Below, one piece after another: positions 1 to 8,079 of a DNA stretch of 17,065 nucleotides; the stretch's first letter is position 1, and the number at the start of each line of letters is the position of its first letter. Position numbers and translations under genes: made by a program. The DNA is from Rhodospirillales bacterium (GTDB lineage: Bacteria > Pseudomonadota > Alphaproteobacteria > Rhodospirillales > JABHCV01), in the NCBI GenBank assembly GCA_016776705.1, contig JADHSW010000041.1, positions 1 through 17,065 of the forward strand, written 5' to 3'. The notes beneath the pieces were generated by a model that made no database searches, was not told where the DNA came from, and worked only from the letters and a program-made list of their open reading frames with translations.

Positions 1-90
1 CGGGTCCTTAATGAAGTGGGGGCGAAACAAGATAATTTCCTCGGTGCGGCCGATAGGGTAACAATTGAATATAAGTTATATGTCATATAA
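1..90 (+). CDS. C-terminal end of an unrecognised protein (partial)
   Basis: Frame 1 is open from the left edge to a TAA at 88-90 and encodes 29 residues ending in DRVTIEYKLYVI. The alternating hydrophobic and charged residues suggest a terminal beta strand, but this is too little to assign a family. The gene runs towards recQ, leaving 17 bases between the two stops. A palindrome, TTATATG-T-CATATAA, covers the last codons and the stop (76-90). It lacks the T-tract of a normal terminator. The open frame is short enough to be chance, so confidence is limited. Confidence 0.35.
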   Translation, partial: RVLNEVGAKQDNFLGAADRVTIEYKLYVI

Positions 91-107
91 TATAACATTT
101 CAATGAC

Positions 108-1928
108 TTATGTAGGGTTATTAGCCCCCTGCCCTGAAATAATGGCATCAAGAAAAAAATCGCCATATTTTTCAAGTTTGCTCGGCCCCACTCCATTCAC
201 TTCCAGCATTTGCTCGCGTGTGACAGGGCGTTTGGTAACCATATCGAGCAAAGTTGCATCGGAAAACACCACGAAGGCCGGAACATCCCGCTCCAATGCC
301 AGTTTCAGGCGCAACGCCTTCAACTGAGTGAACGACCCTGCGTCTACATCAGACAGGTCCTGAACAACTTTCTTGCGGGAAGATGCACTGCGCGAACGGG
401 TTGATGAAACCACACTGATTTCACGAAACAGAAACGGCGCGTCGCCACTCAACACATCCTGACCTTGTGACGTAATTTCAAGACAGCCATACTTTTGCAC
501 GTTGATTGCAAGGTACCCCCCCGCCACGGCCTGACGCATGAAGGCCTGCCAATAGTCCCTGGATGCATCCTTTCCGGTGCCGTAGGACGAAAGATTCTGA
601 TGTCCCTTGTCCCTGATTTTCTGGTTGTCAGCACCGCGTAGCACATCGTTTATGTGATTTGCACCAAAGAATTCCCCTGTTTGAATGATCGCCGCCATCA
701 TCAGGCGCGCTTGCGCCGTACCATCAATAACGGTGGGGGGGTGCAGGCAATTATCGCAGTTTTCACAAGCTGCGATTTTTTCATCAAAGTATGCAAGCAA
801 GGCGCTACGGCGGCACTGGGTTGCTTCACAATACGCCATCAGGGCATCCAACCGTTTGTGTTCGCGCAGCTTGTGAACCCCGTCTTCGCCGTCCTGTACA
901 ATGAACTGACGGCGCATGCGAATATCGTCCAGGCCGAACAGCATCAAGGTTTCCGCAGGCGCACCGTCGCGCCCCGCCCTGCCGATCTCCTGATAATAGG
1001 CTTCCATGCTGCCCGGTAAATTCAGGTGAGCCACATAACGGATATCCGGCTTGTCAATGCCCATTCCAAAGGCGATGGTGGCGACCATGATCACCGCATC
1101 CTCGCTCATGAAACGATTCTGGTTGATCTTGCGCACGCCAGCATCCAGCCCTGCGTGATAGGGCAGCGCCGTGAATCCTTTGCCACATAGAAAGCTGGTG
1201 ACTTCCTCGGTGAACTTTCTTGACAGGCAATAGACGATGCCAGACTGCTCACCCTTGTCGTCAAGAAACGCCAACAGCTGTTTTTTCCAGTCCGTCTTCG
1301 CCGCCACGCCGAGGCGAAGATTGGGACGGTCGAAGCCGTGCACGATAATGCGACCCTGTTTGCGAAACAGCTTGTCGGCAATGTCATCGCGGGTCGCCTT
1401 GTCCGCAGTCGCGGTAAAGGCGGCGGTGAGGACGCTGGGGAATAAATCCACCAGCCTGGAAAGCTGATCATATTCGGGGCGGAAGCTGACCCCCCATTTT
1501 GAGATGCAGTGAGCCTCATCAATGACGAACATGAAAACATCAAGTTTGGCGATGGCCGTCAGCATGCGCTCGCTCATCAGACGTTCGGGCGACAGATACA
1601 AAAGTCGACATTCGCCGGACTTCACCGTCATCCATGCCGCCACCTGATCCTCACGGGACATGCCCGAATGAATTCCAACGGCGTTAACCCCGTTGGCGCG
1701 CAGGCCCGCCACCTGATCATCCATCAACGCCACCAGCGGCGAAACGACAATGGCAAGACGGCCAGAAAGAACCGCAGGCACCTGATAACACATGGACTTG
1801 CCCGCCCCGGTCGGCATAACAGCCAGGACGCTCTCACCGGCCAGCAGGAAATCAATGATCTCCTGCTGGCCGGGACGAAAGTCGTTAAAGCCGAATGTGT
1901 TTTGAAGGACTTGTTTTGGGGAGGTCAT
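108..1928 (-). CDS. recQ: ATP-dependent DNA helicase RecQ
   Basis: This is a superfamily 2 3'-to-5' helicase acting in recombination and replication-fork repair, about 606 residues, close to the 609 of E. coli RecQ. Visible in order are Walker A TGAGKS (residues 40-45), DEAH (137-140) followed by the aromatic-rich loop, helicase motif VI around QEIGRAGRDG, the zinc-binding cysteine cluster (C-x2-C-x2-C in ACENCDNC, with an earlier C in TQCRRS), the winged-helix region and a C-terminal HRDC domain ending near GVGPSKLEKYG. The frame can be extended seven codons to a TTG at 1949. I chose the ATG at 1928 because RecQ proteins normally begin MTSPKQVL-like, although neither start has a strong ribosome site. 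The aromatic-rich loop reads CISKWGVSFRPEY where E. coli has CISQWGHDFRPEY. The gene lies downstream of the DUF2726 gene on the same strand. Confidence 0.96.
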   Translation of the reverse strand: MTSPKQVLQNTFGFNDFRPGQQEIIDFLLAGESVLAVMPTGAGKSMCYQVPAVLSGRLAIVVSPLVALMDDQVAGLRANGVNAVGIHSGMSREDQVAAWMTVKSGECRLLYLSPERLMSERMLTAIAKLDVFMFVIDEAHCISKWGVSFRPEYDQLSRLVDLFPSVLTAAFTATADKATRDDIADKLFRKQGRIIVHGFDRPNLRLGVAAKTDWKKQLLAFLDDKGEQSGIVYCLSRKFTEEVTSFLCGKGFTALPYHAGLDAGVRKINQNRFMSEDAVIMVATIAFGMGIDKPDIRYVAHLNLPGSMEAYYQEIGRAGRDGAPAETLMLFGLDDIRMRRQFIVQDGEDGVHKLREHKRLDALMAYCEATQCRRSALLAYFDEKIAACENCDNCLHPPTVIDGTAQARLMMAAIIQTGEFFGANHINDVLRGADNQKIRDKGHQNLSSYGTGKDASRDYWQAFMRQAVAGGYLAINVQKYGCLEITSQGQDVLSGDAPFLFREISVVSSTRSRSASSRKKVVQDLSDVDAGSFTQLKALRLKLALERDVPAFVVFSDATLLDMVTKRPVTREQMLEVNGVGPSKLEKYGDFFLDAIISGQGANNPT

Positions 1929-1994
1929 TTTTTTATAGCCATAATTCAACTAAATCACAGGAGACCTCGGGTGCTGAAATGAACATGCGTCCCA

Positions 1995-2525
1995 TTAAGC
2001 ACTAGACAACCCCAAAGCCGAATTGATTTTATTCGATATACCAGTTTCATCTTCGTCAGGGAAAATCTCAACGAGTTTTATACCTGCTTTGTCATGGGCG
2101 ATAGCCTTTACCTCGTCGCGGTCTTGAGCGTTATTCTGGTAGTGCGCCTCTCCTTGGTATTCAATTGCAACCATCGCTTCACCAAATGGATTGATAATCA
2201 AAAAATCCACGCGTTTGGAATTAATAGAATGAAATGCTTGATTTTCACTGGCCCCCAAATACTCCCCGATGGCCACTTGTGAAAATAATCTGAAACCCAA
2301 ATTGGCATTGCTTTTGATCCATTGCTCGAGCACCTGAAAAACGCGGAACTCGGATTTATTCATCAATTTCTTCTTGTAAAACTTCCCCTGAGATACGAAG
2401 CGCTTCTGATTGTTCACATCTCCTATAAAATTTTTCTTCCATTTTGCTTTTCGCTTTATTCGTTGGATAAGTGAATAAATGGAATAAAGGCCAAACACCG
2501 CCAACCCAACAATCACAAATTCCAT
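1995..2525 (-). CDS. DUF2726 protein, membrane-anchored, nuclease-like fold
   Basis: The product has 176 residues. Residues 1-19 form one hydrophobic helix followed at once by a very basic stretch (RIKRKAKWKK), suggesting an N-in single-pass anchor with a cytoplasmic domain. The C-terminal half matches the DUF2726 pattern: KRVDFLI, then an ExQ element (AIEYQGEAHY), then RDEVKAIAHDKAGIKLVEI. The D...ExQ spacing recalls the PD-(D/E)xK endonuclease fold, with Q in place of the usual K. No activity is established for the family, as far as I know, so a nuclease role is inference. The gene is noticeably AT-rich compared with its neighbours. It is 45 bases upstream of recQ on the same strand and may be co-transcribed with it. 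An AAGG about 10 bases before the ATG can serve as ribosome site. Confidence 0.8.
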   Translation of the reverse strand: MEFVIVGLAVFGLYSIYSLIQRIKRKAKWKKNFIGDVNNQKRFVSQGKFYKKKLMNKSEFRVFQVLEQWIKSNANLGFRLFSQVAIGEYLGASENQAFHSINSKRVDFLIINPFGEAMVAIEYQGEAHYQNNAQDRDEVKAIAHDKAGIKLVEIFPDEDETGISNKINSALGLSSA

Positions 2526-2589
2526 AATTTTTACCTTTTATTCAATTATTTTTATTAAAAAAAACCATATCTATCTGATAAACTGTATT

Positions 2590-2617
2590 AATTTATATTA
2601 AATGGAATTTTTGTAAA
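2590..2617 (-). promoter_or_regulatory. Candidate sigma-70 promoter for the DUF2726 gene
   Basis: On the - strand TTTACA (2617-2612) is followed after 16 bases by TAAATT (2595-2590), five and four matches to the -35 and -10 consensus. It lies about 65 bases before the DUF2726 start, in a very AT-rich gap where such matches also arise by chance. Confidence 0.3.
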
Positions 2618-2710
2618 ATTATTTTTCTCCTAATAATGGTATTGTAGTCCTTTTAGTCTCCCCCTAACTCATTTCCAGGGTATCGGATAATTCATTGGGA
2701 TGTTTTGGCA

Positions 2711-2744
2711 TAAAAAAACCGGCGTGAACAAAGTTCACACCGGT
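2711..2744 (-). terminator. Intrinsic terminator closing the cbb operon
   Basis: Reading the - strand, ACCGGTGTGAAC, a TTT loop and GTTCACGCCGGT form a 12-bp stem containing one G.U pair, followed directly by seven T. It begins 29 bases after the stop of the epimerase gene. Stem, loop and U-tract are all of classical form, so leftward transcription of the operon should end here. Confidence 0.92.
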
Positions 2745-2772
2745 CTGCAAAATCAAAATGTTCTTTAAAGCG

Positions 2773-3423
2773 TTACTTCAACGCATCATGAAGCGCTCCA
2801 ATGGTCGCGCTGTAGTCGTCGCCCTTGAACACGGCGCTTCCGGCGACGACGGCATTGGCTCCGGCGTCGACGACGGATTTGATGGTACTGGCATTTACGC
2901 CGCCGTCGACCATCAGGTCCATGGGCCTGCCGCCAGCCATGGCCTTGATCTTACTGATTTTTGCCAGTTGGGATGCAAGGAAGCTTTGGCCGCCGAAGCC
3001 GGGGTTGACTGACATCACCAAAACCAGATCAAGCTGATCGATAACGTATTCAAGTGCCGATTCAGGAGTCGATGGATTGAGCGATACACCGGCCTTCTTG
3101 CCCAGGCTCTTGATTACCTGAATGCTGCGGTCCAGATGTTTGTCGGCTTCGGCGTGGACAGTGATAATGTCCGCGCCTGCGGCAGCGTATTCTTCAAGAT
3201 AGATCTGCGCCGGATCAATCATCAGGTGGACGTCGAAGGGTTTGTCGGTCCACGAGCGGATGCATTTAATAACCGGCGGACCGAAAGTCAGGTTGGGCAC
3301 GAAATGGCCGTCCATGACATCAATGTGGATGTAGTCGCAACCGGCCTCGTCGATGGCTTTTACTTCCTCGCCGAGACGCGCGAAATCGGCGGACAGGATG
3401 CTGGGGGCGATTTTGACGGTCAT
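2773..3423 (-). CDS. cbbE: Ribulose-phosphate 3-epimerase
   Basis: This enzyme interconverts ribulose 5-phosphate and xylulose 5-phosphate. Here it feeds the transketolase product back to phosphoribulokinase; it is cytosolic. The 216 residues are the normal length for the family. The TIM-barrel hallmarks are present: APSILSADF at residues 6-14, metal ligands H33 and D35 in YIHIDVMDGHFVPN, H66 in DVHLMI, the catalytic D173 in MVDGGVN, and the phosphate loop VVAGSAVF. The ATG follows GAAGGA at a suitable distance. It is the last gene of the operon, 88 bases after cbbO, and is followed by the operon terminator. The general name rpe would be equally correct; cbbE is chosen because of the operon. 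Confidence 0.96.
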   Translation of the reverse strand: MTVKIAPSILSADFARLGEEVKAIDEAGCDYIHIDVMDGHFVPNLTFGPPVIKCIRSWTDKPFDVHLMIDPAQIYLEEYAAAGADIITVHAEADKHLDRSIQVIKSLGKKAGVSLNPSTPESALEYVIDQLDLVLVMSVNPGFGGQSFLASQLAKISKIKAMAGGRPMDLMVDGGVNASTIKSVVDAGANAVVAGSAVFKGDDYSATIGALHDALK

Positions 3424-3511
3424 TTCTTTTTTCCTTCGGGCCTCAGGTTAACTAACTAATATGTGATTCTTTGATGGATGGAAAGGCGCGGCCCTTGAAA
3501 ACGCTCTTTCG

Positions 3512-5770
3512 TTATTTTGTTAAAGACATAAACAGTTGCGGCAATTTTTCCGGCAGGCTTTCAACCCGGTCAATAACCGTATAACGCTGACCAAAAATAT
3601 CCTCGACGTAGTTGTCGGCATTGGGATCAAGATTGATGCAGTAGGTGTAGATACCGTCACGGTCCAGTTCCTGAACCGCCTTGTGGGCGTCTTCGATCAG
3701 GGTGCGATCATCGTCCGTATCGATGTCCGACGGCTCGCCGTCGGTCAGAACCAGTAACAATTTCTTGTCAGCCTTGCGTGTGCCCAGATAATGGGCGGCA
3801 TGGCGCAGGGCCGCGCCCATGCGGGTCGAATATCCTGCTTCCAGTGCCGCCAGCCTGCCCTTGACGGCATCGTTCCAGTTTTCGCTGTAACCCTTGATGT
3901 GCTGATAGCGAACCTGATGGCGGGTATTGGATGAAAAACCGGCGACGGCAAATGAGTCGCCAAGTTTATCAATTGCCCAGCCCAGCAGGGCGACGGCTTC
4001 CTGGCTGAGTTCCAGAATACTCTGCGTGCACCCTTCCGGAATTTGACTGACTGATTCAGAAAGATCAAGCAGCAGCATGACGGCAATGTCGCGGCCATCG
4101 TGGCGATGGCTCATGTTGATGCGCGGGTCCGGCGTCGCCCCTGACTTGTAATCAATCAGGGAACGAATGGCGACGTCCAGATCAAGCTCGCTGCCGTCCT
4201 CCTGATAACGAACGCGGACGTAGTTCTGGGGCTTCAGAAGATCAAGCAATTGCTTCAGGCGTTTCGCAAGGCCAGAGTGCTTTTCCAGCAAGGCGTCAAT
4301 GAACCCACTTTCGCCAGACGGGTGCAGGCTTTCATACAGGCTGACCCAGTCGGGCCGGTAGGTCTTGGTGGTGTAATCCCATTCCGGATAATGACGCGGC
4401 GGCAGGGCCTTATCCTCCTCCGCCTCATCGGCTCTGTCACGATCCTCTTCGTCGAACATTTCCTCTTCATCGCCCAGCTCGAAGAACTTCCACATGTGCC
4501 GGTTGTCGTCCCGGTAATCGACTTCCGTGTCTTTGAAATACATATCGGCGGATTGATCGGACTGCAGGCGCGTGCGGGCGACGAACTTGATCGCCAGCAT
4601 GGAAATTTCCTGTGTGCTGCTGTCGCGGCCCTCCAGCGTTTCATGGAAGCGCGCGGTAAAATCGCACACGTCTTCGTTTTCGTACCCGTGATCGAAATCA
4701 AGAATGGCGTAAGACAACATCGCCAATCGATGGCGAATGCAGGACTCGATATCCGTATCGCAATCCCCTTCGATGGGCCTTGGATGCAAGGCAATCCATA
4801 TGCGCCGCAAGCCGGGAAATACGCGCATGGCCAAAGCTTCGATGCGACAATCCTCAAACACCTCGACCGCGTAACGCTGAAAGGGGCTGAAGTTGTCGGC
4901 AAAAATGGCGTTGGTCCAACGGTGGTGGGCGGCGATGTGGGCGAGTAAAGCGCGGTAACGATCAATACCGCTGAGGCCGTCCTGATCGTCATAGACATCC
5001 GGCACCCGGATTCCTAATTCATCGAAATAAGGTTTCGGTTTGCGAAGATCATCGAAACCGGTTGAATACGGCACGAAATGGGTTTTCTCGTCCCACAGGG
5101 CTTTCATGTACAGATCAAGGTTGCGTTCGTGATCGGTAAAAAGGGTGCCGTGGCGTTCGCGCTGCAGGACGGCGCGGCTATCGGGCGATTGCAGGGAAAA
5201 ATAATCCTGCTGGCGCTGCGGATGATTGCCGTAAGCGCGAATCCCGTAATCGATCCAGTTGCTCAATCCCTTCAAGGACAATTGCCCCAGTAAATTAGGT
5301 ATGTTGTTCAGCAGGGTTGGCAGGGCCGGGCTGGGAATGGTTGTGTGATGGCCGTGAATTGACCCGGTTGATCGCTCCATCATATCGAAGATGATATCGA
5401 TATAGCGGCACAGGTGATCCAGCGAGCCTAAACGACGGGCGGCCTCGGCAATGGTGTTCAGGAACGGCGGGATGGCATTACCATTCGGGGTCCGTGAAAT
5501 CGTCCACACGGATTCTGAAACCAGCGACAGCATCCCCTCACCCAGTTTCGCAGCGACTTCGGGCATTTCTTCCAGATAGACCAGAACAGGTTCAACCCCG
5601 CGCCCGATACCGCCAACGAGTGACGCACCGGAAAGATAGTCCTTCACACCGCGCTCGCTCAAAGTAGCGAGTGCGCTTTCCATGCGATCGGCGAAGATGT
5701 CATCGATTTCCCTGAAGCCGCATTTAAGCTGCTCCCGATAAGCAATAAGGGATTCTTCGCTGATCGCCAT
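3512..5770 (-). CDS. cbbO: CbbO, von Willebrand A-domain subunit of the RubisCO activase
   Basis: CbbO works with the CbbQ AAA+ hexamer. In studied pairs its VWA domain docks on RubisCO so that CbbQ can drive release of inhibitory sugar phosphates. The 752 residues begin with a long helical region, followed by a strongly acidic segment at about 431-453 (EEMFDEEDRDRADEAEED) and a C-terminal VWA domain. The metal-ion adhesion site is intact: DLSES at 569-573, with a later TDGEPSD supplying another MIDAS residue. The length and layout match CbbO and the related NorD family; the neighbours decide for CbbO. Its ATG is one base after the TGA of cbbQ (TGACATG), so translation is probably coupled. 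Association with cbbM makes this a Q2O2-type activase. Confidence 0.93.
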   Translation of the reverse strand: MAISEESLIAYREQLKCGFREIDDIFADRMESALATLSERGVKDYLSGASLVGGIGRGVEPVLVYLEEMPEVAAKLGEGMLSLVSESVWTISRTPNGNAIPPFLNTIAEAARRLGSLDHLCRYIDIIFDMMERSTGSIHGHHTTIPSPALPTLLNNIPNLLGQLSLKGLSNWIDYGIRAYGNHPQRQQDYFSLQSPDSRAVLQRERHGTLFTDHERNLDLYMKALWDEKTHFVPYSTGFDDLRKPKPYFDELGIRVPDVYDDQDGLSGIDRYRALLAHIAAHHRWTNAIFADNFSPFQRYAVEVFEDCRIEALAMRVFPGLRRIWIALHPRPIEGDCDTDIESCIRHRLAMLSYAILDFDHGYENEDVCDFTARFHETLEGRDSSTQEISMLAIKFVARTRLQSDQSADMYFKDTEVDYRDDNRHMWKFFELGDEEEMFDEEDRDRADEAEEDKALPPRHYPEWDYTTKTYRPDWVSLYESLHPSGESGFIDALLEKHSGLAKRLKQLLDLLKPQNYVRVRYQEDGSELDLDVAIRSLIDYKSGATPDPRINMSHRHDGRDIAVMLLLDLSESVSQIPEGCTQSILELSQEAVALLGWAIDKLGDSFAVAGFSSNTRHQVRYQHIKGYSENWNDAVKGRLAALEAGYSTRMGAALRHAAHYLGTRKADKKLLLVLTDGEPSDIDTDDDRTLIEDAHKAVQELDRDGIYTYCINLDPNADNYVEDIFGQRYTVIDRVESLPEKLPQLFMSLTK

Positions 5771-5771
5771 G

Positions 5772-6587
5772 TCAGCTAAAGACTGCGTCGATGGCGTGAT
5801 TCAGGGTTGAGCGGATGTCCGCATCGTCAGTGATCGGTTCAACCATCGCCATGCGACAAGCGGCAGCTGGGTGGATGCCCTTGTTGATCAGACGCGCTGC
5901 GTAAACCAGCAAACGGGTGGAAATTCCTTCATCCAACCCATGGCCTTTCAGGTTGCGGGCGGCCCCACCGACCTGAACAAGTTTGCCGGCGATCTCGCCA
6001 TCACAGCCGGTTTCAGTGGTGATGATGCCGACTTCCATATCGGGCTGGGCGTATTCAAACGACAATGCTGAAAACCGCTGCTTGGTCGATTGCTTGAGGT
6101 CTTTCATCAGACTCTGGTAGCCGGGGTTGTAGGAGATCACCAACTGGAAGTCTGCATGGGCCTTGATCAGTTCACCCTTTTTGTCCAATGGCAATTCGCG
6201 ACGGTGATCGGTAAGCGGATGGATGACGACGGTGGTGTCCTGGCGGGCTTCGACCACCTCATCCAGATAGCAAATCGCGCCGTAACGAGCAGCCACCGTC
6301 AACGGCCCGTCGAGCCAACGGGTGCCGTTAGCATCCAGCAGGTAACGCCCGACCAGATCGGACGCAGTCATGTCTTCGTTGCAGGCAACCGTGATCAACG
6401 GTTTGCCCAGTTTCCAGGCCATATATTCGATGAACCGGGATTTACCGCTTCCTGTCGGTCCCTTGATCATTACTGGCAGCCGCTCATCGTAAGCCGCCTG
6501 ATACAACATCACTTCTTCACCAAGAGCCTGATAGAAGGGCTCCTTGGATATGATGTACTGTTCGATGGAATGTGTCTGTTCGCTCAT
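5772..6587 (-). CDS. cbbQ: CbbQ, MoxR-type AAA+ ATPase of the RubisCO activase
   Basis: This is the ATPase motor that remodels form II RubisCO together with CbbO. The 271 residues show Walker A GPTGSGKS (43-50), Walker B ICYLDE (105-110), a sensor-1-like SYNPGYQ (152-158) and a probable arginine finger in TKQRFSAL (R171). The length is typical of CbbQ/NorQ proteins. No membrane segment is seen. The ATG at 6587 has only a weak GTGGA element upstream, and a terminator-like hairpin stands between cbbM and this gene, so output should be lower than that of RubisCO. That fits a catalytic chaperone needed in small amounts. Confidence 0.95.
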   Translation of the reverse strand: MSEQTHSIEQYIISKEPFYQALGEEVMLYQAAYDERLPVMIKGPTGSGKSRFIEYMAWKLGKPLITVACNEDMTASDLVGRYLLDANGTRWLDGPLTVAARYGAICYLDEVVEARQDTTVVIHPLTDHRRELPLDKKGELIKAHADFQLVISYNPGYQSLMKDLKQSTKQRFSALSFEYAQPDMEVGIITTETGCDGEIAGKLVQVGGAARNLKGHGLDEGISTRLLVYAARLINKGIHPAAACRMAMVEPITDDADIRSTLNHAIDAVFS

Positions 6588-6608
6588 AATAATAATCCAC
6601 TGATAGAA

Positions 6609-6638
6609 AAAGGCCGGAGCCCCCCAGCCCCGACCTTT
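6609..6638 (-). terminator. Terminator-like hairpin (attenuator) between cbbM and cbbQ
   Basis: The - strand reads AAAGGTCGGGG, an 8-base loop CTGGGGGG, then CTCCGGCCTTT and two more T. The 11-bp stem contains two G.U pairs and ends in five U in all. It starts 15 bases after the cbbM stop. Partial termination, or protection of the cbbM 3' end, would raise cbbM message over cbbQO. Confidence 0.65.
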
Positions 6639-6653
6639 CTCATCAAGCGTCCT

Positions 6654-8033
6654 TTACTTATGGACGCCCAATTTGTCTCTCCAACCGGGGAAGATGCTGT
6701 CGGCGTCTCCCGGGAAGCTTTCAAAGGCGCGAGCAAATTCCTTGTGCTCCTTCGCCCATTCAATAGGATCGGCACCTGCTTTCCAGCATTCATAAGCCTG
6801 ACGCAGGGAAACGGCCCCTGCCGCCGGGCTGTCAATGTGACCGTAGGAGCCGCCACCGGCCGTATTGATGACGTTGCCATGGCCCAGGTTTTCGAAGAAG
6901 CCGGGCAGCCGCAGAGCGTTCATACCGCCAGAGATAATCGGTGTGGTCGGCTTCATGCCGTGCCATTCTTGATGGTAAAACGGACCGTCGGCACTGTCGC
7001 GCTCAATCATGTAGGCGATATTGCGGTCGTCCTGTTCGCCTTCCATCTTGCCGTAGCCCATGGTGCCAACGTGGATGCCTGAAGCACCCTGAAGACGAGA
7101 CATCTTGGCCAGAACAAAAGCAGTGTAACCACGTTTGGTTGACGGAGATGTAACGGCGCCATGACCGGCACGGTGGTAATGCAAGTACTGGTCCTTGAAG
7201 TTACGACGCGCCGTCGTCACCATGCCGGGACCACCAACATAGCCGTCAACCAGGAAGGCAACCTGTTTGGCGTTCTCACCGAAGGCTTCCAGAATGAATT
7301 CGCCACGAGCGAGCATTTCATAATGGTCGTCGGCCGTGATGTTTGCCGAGAAAAGCTTCACTTCACCGGTTTCATCCTGGGCGCGTTTCATGGCGTCGGC
7401 GACAAGGGGAATGGTTTCTTTTAGTGGGGCGAAAACCTGATTACCCTGGGGTTCGTCGTTCTTGATGAAATCACCGCCCAGCCAGAACTGGTAGGCTGCT
7501 TCGGCAAATGGTTTCGGGCGCAGGCCCAGCTTTGGCTTGATGATGGTGCCAGCGATGTAGCCGCCATCGACTACGGGACGACCAAGCATGCGCCACAGAT
7601 CGGTTATATCAACGTTTGGCCCGTCAAATAAATCCATGAAACTTTTCGGAACATAGAAATCCAGCATCTTGGCGTAAGCAATATCGCCCATGCCCTGGTT
7701 GTTGCCGATGGCCAATGTCAGGAAAGACACCAGCATCGCCTTGTCGTCGATGATATTGCGATCAAACAAATCATTGGGATACGCGATCTTCATGATTTCG
7801 TTGGCTTCATCGATTTCATAAACCAGCGCATCGACACCCTTGGTGAAATCATCCGTGGTGGAGACTTCAACATTGGTGCCGGTGGATGATTCAGCGGCAA
7901 AGTGGGCGGCAGCTTCAAGATAGCCGTAACCCGTTTTGGGTTTCATCAGATAAGCGACAAGGACATGCTTGTCGCCGGCAATGAGTTCCTCTTCCCTGAG
8001 GTCCAGGGCGGCGTAACGTCCGGATTGATCCAT
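6654..8033 (-). CDS. cbbM: Form II RubisCO large subunit
   Basis: This enzyme carboxylates ribulose 1,5-bisphosphate to two 3-phosphoglycerates. The 459 residues align without gaps to the Rhodospirillum rubrum numbering as I recall it: E48, N111, catalytic K166 (GTIIKPKLGLRP), carbamylated K191 with metal ligands D193 and E194 (DFIKNDEP), H287, R288, H291, H321, loop-6 K329 (GKMEGE), S368 and the phosphate-binding G393-G395. No active-site residue is missing. No small-subunit gene is present, as expected for the form II dimer. The start is preceded by AAGGAAAG. It lies 46 bases after cbbA and directly before the cbbQO activase genes. Form II enzymes have low CO2/O2 specificity, suggesting fixation at low oxygen or high CO2. 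Confidence 0.99.
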   Translation of the reverse strand: MDQSGRYAALDLREEELIAGDKHVLVAYLMKPKTGYGYLEAAAHFAAESSTGTNVEVSTTDDFTKGVDALVYEIDEANEIMKIAYPNDLFDRNIIDDKAMLVSFLTLAIGNNQGMGDIAYAKMLDFYVPKSFMDLFDGPNVDITDLWRMLGRPVVDGGYIAGTIIKPKLGLRPKPFAEAAYQFWLGGDFIKNDEPQGNQVFAPLKETIPLVADAMKRAQDETGEVKLFSANITADDHYEMLARGEFILEAFGENAKQVAFLVDGYVGGPGMVTTARRNFKDQYLHYHRAGHGAVTSPSTKRGYTAFVLAKMSRLQGASGIHVGTMGYGKMEGEQDDRNIAYMIERDSADGPFYHQEWHGMKPTTPIISGGMNALRLPGFFENLGHGNVINTAGGGSYGHIDSPAAGAVSLRQAYECWKAGADPIEWAKEHKEFARAFESFPGDADSIFPGWRDKLGVHK

Positions 8034-8079
8034 TTTTCTTTCCTTTAACTTTTATTACTTATCTCGGTGTACTAACAGC

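Noticed and set aside
1106..1543. 145-codon - strand frame inside recQ
   Set aside because: It is an alternate frame of recQ with biased composition and no domain.
4255..4998. 247-codon open frame on the - strand inside cbbO
   Set aside because: It is an alternate frame of cbbO with Arg/Pro/Ser-rich low-complexity translation and no domain; the cbbO frame is conserved throughout.
6090..7082. 330-codon open frame on the + strand opposite cbbQ and cbbM
   Set aside because: It is antisense to two strongly conserved enzymes, has no recognisable motif and no convincing ribosome site, and crosses their intergenic hairpin.
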